This document shows, piece by piece, positions 59,676-64,000 of a stretch of DNA of 64,000 nt. The stretch covers positions 2,604,001 through 2,668,000 of the forward strand of contig NZ_CP107780.1 of assembly GCF_036345175.1 (NCBI RefSeq), read 5' to 3'. The notes under the pieces were generated by a model. The model was not told where the DNA came from, made no database searches, and saw only the letters and a list, made by a program, of their open reading frames with translations. Both the position numbers and the translations under genes were made by a program. Position 1 is the first letter of the stretch, and every line of letters starts with the position of its first letter. This DNA comes from Streptomyces sp. NBC_00576 (lineage in GTDB: Bacteria; Actinomycetota; Actinomycetes; Streptomycetales; Streptomycetaceae).

Positions 59676-60074
59676 CTACTCCCGTCCGAGGGGTCTCAGT
59701 TCGTATTTCGGATTGAACAGCACACGGCGGCCCCGGCTCATCGAGATCCGCCCCGACGCGATCAGCTTGCGTCCCGGCTCTATCCCGACGATGGAACGTC
59801 TGCCGAGCCACACCACGTCCAGCGCGGCCGAGCCGTCGAAGAGCTCGGCCTCCAGGGCCGGAACCCCCGCCCTCGGCCGTAGCGTGACCGTGCGCAAGGT
59901 ACCAGTAACCGTCACTATCTGTCGGTCGTGGCAGTCACCTATGCGCGTACAGCCGGCGATCACGGTGTCTTCGCGCAACTCCTCGGACTCCAGGTCCTCC
60001 TGCGACGAGGAAAGCCGGTCGAGCATGCGCCGAAACCGGCCCACCGGCTTCTCGGAACGAGGAACAGCACTCAT
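59676..60074 (-). CDS. OB-fold nucleic-acid-binding protein
   Basis: 132 residues. After a charged N-terminus (RRMLDRLSSSQEDLESEELR) comes an OB-fold: GDCHDRQIVTVTGTLRTVTL, VPALEAELFDGSAALDVVWL, SIVGIEPGRKLIASGRISM. Resembles RecG-wedge-type OB domains. ATG 60074 has only a weak upstream site. It is co-transcribed with DUF3159. Confidence 0.82.
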   Translation of the reverse strand: MSAVPRSEKPVGRFRRMLDRLSSSQEDLESEELREDTVIAGCTRIGDCHDRQIVTVTGTLRTVTLRPRAGVPALEAELFDGSAALDVVWLGRRSIVGIEPGRKLIASGRISMSRGRRVLFNPKYELRPLGRE

Positions 60075-60142
60075 ACCTGAAGCGTACCGGCGCCCACCGA
60101 CACCAACGTACCCCGGGAACACAGACCTTCCCCGGGACACCC

Positions 60143-60826
60143 CTACCGCTCGAACCGGTACCCCATCCCGGGTTCGGTGATGAAGTGCTTCGGATGCGAG
60201 GGATCCGACTCCAGCTTGCGCCGCAGCTGCGCCATGTACACCCGTAGATAGTTGCTCTCCGTGCCGTACGACGGCCCCCAGACCTCCTGGAGCAGCTGTT
60301 TCTGGCTGACCAGCCGTCCCGTGTTGCGCACGAGCACCTCCAGCAGATGCCACTCCGTGGGGGTGAGCCGTACGTCGCGCCCCCCGCGGTGGACCTTTTT
60401 CGCAGCCAGGTCGACGGTGAACTCGTCGGTCTCCACCATGACGTCGTCCTCGCCGCTCCCGGTGGGCTCGGCCCGGCGGACGGCGGCCCGCAGCCGGGCC
60501 AGCAGTTCGTCCATGCCGAAGGGCTTGGTGACGTAGTCGTCGGCGCCCGCGTCGAGCGCCTCGACCTTCTCGTCGGACGAGTGACGGGCGGACAGCACCA
60601 GAATGGGCACCCGCGTCCAGCCCCGGAGCCCCTTGATCACCTCGACGCCGTCCATGTCGGGCAGTCCCAGGTCGAGCACGACCACGTCGGGGTGGCGGGC
60701 GGCGGCGAGTTCGAGGGCGGTGGCACCGTCGGAGGCCGCGTCGACCTCGTACTTGCGTGCCCTGAGGTTGATCACGAGGGCACGCACGATCTGCGGCTCG
60801 TCCTCGACCACCAGCACCCGGGTCAT
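60143..60826 (-). CDS. kdpE: KdpE response regulator
   Basis: 227 residues. Receiver domain with acidic pair E8-D9, phospho-acceptor D52 (VVVLDLGLPDMDG), T/K switch (LSARHSSDEK; DDYVTKPFG, K at about 101), then an OmpR-type winged helix (RLTPTEWHLLEVLVRNTGRL; SNYLRVYMAQLRRKLE; GMGYRFER). It would activate kdpFABC under K+ limitation. ATG 60826 overlaps the kdpD stop by 4 bp. Confidence 0.93.
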   Translation of the reverse strand: MTRVLVVEDEPQIVRALVINLRARKYEVDAASDGATALELAAARHPDVVVLDLGLPDMDGVEVIKGLRGWTRVPILVLSARHSSDEKVEALDAGADDYVTKPFGMDELLARLRAAVRRAEPTGSGEDDVMVETDEFTVDLAAKKVHRGGRDVRLTPTEWHLLEVLVRNTGRLVSQKQLLQEVWGPSYGTESNYLRVYMAQLRRKLESDPSHPKHFITEPGMGYRFER

Positions 60827-63411
60827 GACGCCTGCCTTTCCGACTCAGCCGAAACTGCCGGCACCGCTGACACCTCTGACAGCCCTGGCACTTCTGTTCC
60901 CACTCCCCCCGCTCCCGCCCCGGCCGCCCGCACCGTGAGCACCATGCTGAGCCCGCCACCAGGCGTGTCCTCGGCCTGGAGGGTGCCGCCCATCGCCTCG
61001 GCGAACCCCCGGGCCACCGCGAGACCCAGCCCCACCCCGGCCCCGCGCGGAGCGTCACCGTATCGCTGGAAGGGCTCGAAAATGCGGTCCTTCGCCTCGT
61101 CCGGCACGCCCGGCCCGCGGTCCACCACCCGTACCTCCACCCGGTCGGCGATGGCGCTGGCGGCCACCAGCACCATCTCCCCGTCGGGGCTGTACTTGAC
61201 GGCGTTCTCGACCAGGTTGGCCACCGACCGCTCCAGCAGCCCGGGGTCGACGGCGACCATCGGCAGGGTCTCCGGAATGTCCAGCTCGACACTGTCCTCG
61301 GGTACGCCCCCCAGCGCCATCGGCACCACCTCGTCGAGGTCGATCTCCCTGATCAGCGGGGTGACAGTGCCGGTCTGGAGCCGAGACATGTCCAGCAGGT
61401 TGCCCACGAGGTGGTCGAGCCGGTCGGCGCCGTCCTCGATGCCGGCCAGCAGTTCGGCCTGGTCCTCCTCGGACCACGCCACGTCGTCCGACCGCAGCGA
61501 CGAGACCGCCGCCTTGATCCCGGCCAGTGGCGTACGCAGGTCATGGCTGACGGCGGCGAGCAGCGCCGTGCGGATCCGGTTGCCCTCGGCGAGGGTACGG
61601 GCCTGGTCGGCCTGGGACTGGAGGCGTCGGCGGTCCAGGACCACGGCCGCCTGGGCGGCGAACGCGGCCAGCACGCGCCGGTCGGCGGCGGGGAGTACCC
61701 GGCCGGACAGCGCGAGCGCCATGTGGTCGCCGACCGGCATGTCCACGTCCGCGTCCTCCGGCCGCTCCACCGCCTGCCGGGTGCCGACGCTGCCCGCGCA
61801 GGTCCACGGATCGACGTCGCCCGCCCGCTCCAACAGCGCCACCGACTCCATCCCGAAGGTCTCCCGGACCCGGTCCAGGAGGGCCTCCAGGCTGGTTTCG
61901 CCGCGCAGGACGCTCCCCGCGAGGAAGGAGAGGATCTCCGACTCGGCCCGCAGCCGGGCCGCCTGATGCGTGCGCCGGGCGGCCAGATCCACGACGGACG
62001 CCACCGACACGGCGACCCCGAAGAAGATCACCAGAGCGACGATGTTCTTCGGGTCGGCGATGGTCAGCCGGTGGTACGGCGGCGTGTAGTAGTAGTTCAG
62101 CAGCAGCGAGCCGAAGGCCGCCGAGGCGAGCGCCGGGTAGAGGCCGCCGAGCAGGGCCGCCGCCACCGTGAGCGCCAGGAACAGCAGCATGTCGTTGGCG
62201 AGGCCGAGGTCGACGGCGTTCAGCAGCAGCGCGAGGCCCACTGGACCGGCCACGCCGACCAGCCAGCCCCAGATGATCCGCGCCCGCCCGAGCCGGGCGC
62301 CCCGGGCCACGGGCAGCCCGCGTCCCTTGCCGGCCTCGTCGTGGGTGATCAGGTGGACGTCGAGGTCGGGCCCCGAGTCCCGGGCCACGGTCGCGCCGAC
62401 CCCTGGCCCGAAGACGTACTGCCAGGTCTTGCGCCGGGAGACACCCAGCACGATCTGCGTGGCGTTCACGCCCCGCGCGAAGTCCAGCAGGGCCACCGGG
62501 ACGTCGTCCCCGACCACATGGTGAAACGTTCCTCCGAGATCCTCTGACAGGGTCCGCTGGACGGCCAGTTCCTTCGGCGAGGCGTTGGTCAGGCCGTCGC
62601 TGCGGGCTACGTAGACGGCCATGACCTCGCCGCCGGCGCCTTTCTCCGCGAGCCGCGTGGCGCGCCGGATCAACGTACGGCCCTCGGGCCCGCCGGTCAG
62701 TCCGACCACGATCCGCTCCCGCGAACCCCAGATCCTGGAAACCTGGTGCTCACTGCGGTACTCGGTCAGATACTCGTCGACCCGGTCCGCCACCCACAGC
62801 AGCGCCAGCTCCCGCAGAGCGGTCAGGTTCCCCGGCCGGAAGTAGTTGGCGAGAGCCGCGTCGACCTTGTCGGACTTGTAGATGTTGCCGTGGGCCATCC
62901 GCCGCCGCAGCGCCTGCGGGGACATGTCGACCAGCTCGATCTGCTCCGCACGCCGGACCACTTCGTCGGGGACGGTCTCCTGTTGACGTACACCAGTGAT
63001 CGACTCAACCACATCACCCAACGACTCAAGATGTTGAATGTTGACAGTCGATATCACGTCAATACCCGCGGCCAGCAGCTCCTCCACGTCCTGCCAGCGC
63101 TTGGTGTTGCGCGAGCCGGGAATGTTGGTGTGCGGCAGTTCGTCCACCAGGGCGATCTGCGGCCGGCGGGCGAGCACGGCGTCCACGTCCATCTCGGTGA
63201 ACACGGATCCGCGGTAGGGCAACTCCTGGCGCGGGATCTCTTCCAGCCCGTGCAGCATCACTTCCGTGCGCGGCCGGCTGTGGTGCTCCACGAACGCGAC
63301 CACGCAGTCCGTGCCCCGCTCGACACGGCGGTGCGCCTCGGACAGCATCGCGTACGTCTTGCCGACGCCCGGTGCCGCACCGAGGTATATCCGAAGCTTG
63401 CCGCGACCCAT
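60823..63411 (-). CDS. kdpD: KdpD osmosensitive potassium sensor kinase
   Basis: 862 residues with the full KdpD layout. The N-terminal KdpD domain has IYLGAAPGVGKTYAML and IALVDELPHTN. A USP domain (RIVVGLTGGPEGRTLIRRA; QIVLGVSRRKTW) follows, then four membrane helices (about 385-490), GAF, HisKA with AVSHDLRTPLAG (H623) and HATPase (NLVENAVKYSPDGE; DRGPGVPDEAKDRIFEPF). ATG 63411 follows AATGAGGCC. About 86 bases at 62980-63065 (VISTVNIQHLESLGDVVE) use codons with A/T third positions, unlike the rest of the gene. kdpFABC is not seen upstream within the window; an IS30 element is. Confidence 0.94.
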   Translation of the reverse strand: MGRGKLRIYLGAAPGVGKTYAMLSEAHRRVERGTDCVVAFVEHHSRPRTEVMLHGLEEIPRQELPYRGSVFTEMDVDAVLARRPQIALVDELPHTNIPGSRNTKRWQDVEELLAAGIDVISTVNIQHLESLGDVVESITGVRQQETVPDEVVRRAEQIELVDMSPQALRRRMAHGNIYKSDKVDAALANYFRPGNLTALRELALLWVADRVDEYLTEYRSEHQVSRIWGSRERIVVGLTGGPEGRTLIRRATRLAEKGAGGEVMAVYVARSDGLTNASPKELAVQRTLSEDLGGTFHHVVGDDVPVALLDFARGVNATQIVLGVSRRKTWQYVFGPGVGATVARDSGPDLDVHLITHDEAGKGRGLPVARGARLGRARIIWGWLVGVAGPVGLALLLNAVDLGLANDMLLFLALTVAAALLGGLYPALASAAFGSLLLNYYYTPPYHRLTIADPKNIVALVIFFGVAVSVASVVDLAARRTHQAARLRAESEILSFLAGSVLRGETSLEALLDRVRETFGMESVALLERAGDVDPWTCAGSVGTRQAVERPEDADVDMPVGDHMALALSGRVLPAADRRVLAAFAAQAAVVLDRRRLQSQADQARTLAEGNRIRTALLAAVSHDLRTPLAGIKAAVSSLRSDDVAWSEEDQAELLAGIEDGADRLDHLVGNLLDMSRLQTGTVTPLIREIDLDEVVPMALGGVPEDSVELDIPETLPMVAVDPGLLERSVANLVENAVKYSPDGEMVLVAASAIADRVEVRVVDRGPGVPDEAKDRIFEPFQRYGDAPRGAGVGLGLAVARGFAEAMGGTLQAEDTPGGGLSMVLTVRAAGAGAGGVGTEVPGLSEVSAVPAVSAESERQAS

Positions 63412-63462
63412 GGCCTCATTGTCTTCCCGTGTCTACTGCTCACGCAGCGTCGACCCTACGTC

Positions 63463-63473
63463 CAACAATGTTG
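63463..63473. promoter_or_regulatory. Short palindrome upstream of kdpD
   Basis: CAACA-A-TGTTG, 52 bases upstream of the kdpD start, in an A/T-richer patch (CCAACAATGTTGACAAAAG). It could be an operator or part of the promoter; no firm -35/-10 pair was assigned. Confidence 0.25.
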
Positions 63474-63570
63474 ACAAAAGGGACGGGAAGCTGGCCGGTG
63501 TACGTCTTTGACGCAACCCTGACGCACCGCCGAACGAAGAACGGTCCGTACCCCTCGTCGGCGGTTTCTA

Positions 63571-64000
63571 GGGGTCGTTGCAACACGTGGTCGTGTTGAT
63601 CAGGCCGTGAGTAGTTTATGCAGGCGCTCGGCTGGGGTTTCCCAGCCGAGCGTTTTGCGTGGGCGGCCGTTCAGCTCGGTGGCGACGGCGTCGAGGTGTT
63701 CGCGGGTGTGGGCCGCCAGGTCGGTGCTTTTGGGGAAGTACTGCCGGAGCAGACCGTTGGTGTTCTCGTTCGATCCGCGCTGCCAGGGGCTGGCCGGGTC
63801 GCAGAAGTAGACCGGGACGTCCGTGGTGACGGTGAAGGAGCCGTGGGCGGCCATCTCTGATCCCTGGTCCCAGGTCAGGGACCGTCGGAGGTGGGTGGGC
63901 AGAGTCTGGACGGTTGTGACCAGTGCGTCCCGGACGCTTTCGGCGCCATGGTCTGCCGGCAGGTGCAGCAGCATGACGTAGCGGGTGGCGCGCTCGACCA
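63571..64000 (-). mobile_element. IS30-family insertion sequence, one end (continues beyond window)
   Basis: The transposase C-terminus and about 29 bp of flanking end sequence (GGGGTCGTTGCAACACGTGG at 63571-63590, with a nearby inverted GTGTTGATC) mark one end of an IS30-type element. The outer boundary is inferred from the change in sequence and the distance from the transposase stop; the other end is outside the window. Confidence 0.6.
63600..64000 (-). CDS. IS30-family transposase, C-terminal part (5' end outside window)
   Basis: About 133 residues of the catalytic core end: VERATRYVMLLHLPA, LTWDQGSEMAAHGSFTV (second catalytic Asp region), VYFCDPASPWQRGSNENTNG (third catalytic residue, Glu, in the NEN motif), LLRQYFPKSTDLAAHTREHL and LNGRPRKTLGWETPAERL. 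These are hallmark IS30 DDE motifs. It is intact as far as seen. It lies 189 bp upstream of kdpD and points toward it. Confidence 0.93.
   Translation of the reverse strand, partial: VERATRYVMLLHLPADHGAESVRDALVTTVQTLPTHLRRSLTWDQGSEMAAHGSFTVTTDVPVYFCDPASPWQRGSNENTNGLLRQYFPKSTDLAAHTREHLDAVATELNGRPRKTLGWETPAERLHKLLTA

Noticed and set aside
1..64000. tRNA, rRNA or large biosynthetic (PKS/NRPS) genes
   Set aside because: None was recognised on either strand by eye; a tRNAscan/Rfam run would be needed to exclude small RNAs fully.

Overview
The window is Streptomyces-type chromosome. G+C is high with strong G/C at codon third positions, GTG starts are common, genes are joined by 4-bp ATGA/GTGA overlaps, and the gene content is typical of the genus (SepF paralogue, SigB/F/G-family sigma factor, LLM flavin enzyme, DUF3159, fused nitrate reductase). 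No rRNA, tRNA or CRISPR array was recognised. All statements come from reading the sequence; no database search was run.

Layout. 1-8.3 kb: the 5' part of a salicylyl-CoA hydroxylase-type fusion and an enoyl-CoA hydratase, an RsbW-like ATPase, ornithine carbamoyltransferase and arginine deiminase, then an SPFH protein coupled to an NAD-kinase-like protein. 8.4-12.5 kb: the bacterial RNA-repair pair Hen1-Pnkp. 12.7-14.2 kb: a secreted M1-type metallopeptidase. 14.2-26.0 kb: a ten-gene minus-strand operon encoding an ATP-grasp ligase, a DUF364-like protein, a cysteine-synthase-like PLP enzyme, an enolase-superfamily dipeptide epimerase, an MFS exporter, a methyltransferase and a complete peptide/nickel-type ABC importer. 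It sits behind a Zur-box-like palindrome placed inside its promoter. I read it as a candidate metallophore synthesis, export and uptake system, and it is the strongest candidate for something undescribed. 26-32 kb: hydrolase, LLM oxidoreductase and small housekeeping genes. 32-36 kb: a single-chain nitrate reductase fused to a CysJ-like reductase. 36-44 kb: membrane glycosyltransferase-like protein, YceI with a divergent MarR regulator, an ECF-type sigma factor with a Met/His-rich membrane protein, a TIGR01777 protein and a Tat-exported hydrolase.

44-53 kb looks like accessory DNA. It holds a decayed Rhs toxin tail joined directly to the 3' end of a sigma-factor gene, two possible immunity genes, a polyprenyl synthase plus latex-clearing-protein-like oxygenase cluster, a nonsense-mutated IS5-type fragment, two small secreted proteins, and an FHA-like/Ser-Thr kinase pair whose kinase ends in an external peptidoglycan-binding domain.

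53.5-64 kb: an RNA (uracil-5)-methyltransferase, then a probable potassium-homeostasis block (KimA-like APC transporter, 32-residue membrane peptide, two TrkA proteins, DUF3159, OB-fold protein, KdpE, KdpD). It ends in an IS30-family transposase that runs off the window; kdpFABC is not in view.

Two structural themes recur. A terminator-like repeat lies only between convergent gene pairs (four places). Short tandem repeats have expanded at gene junctions, most strikingly 14 x 27 bp in which most units carry a GTG start and several also carry a Shine-Dalgarno sequence.
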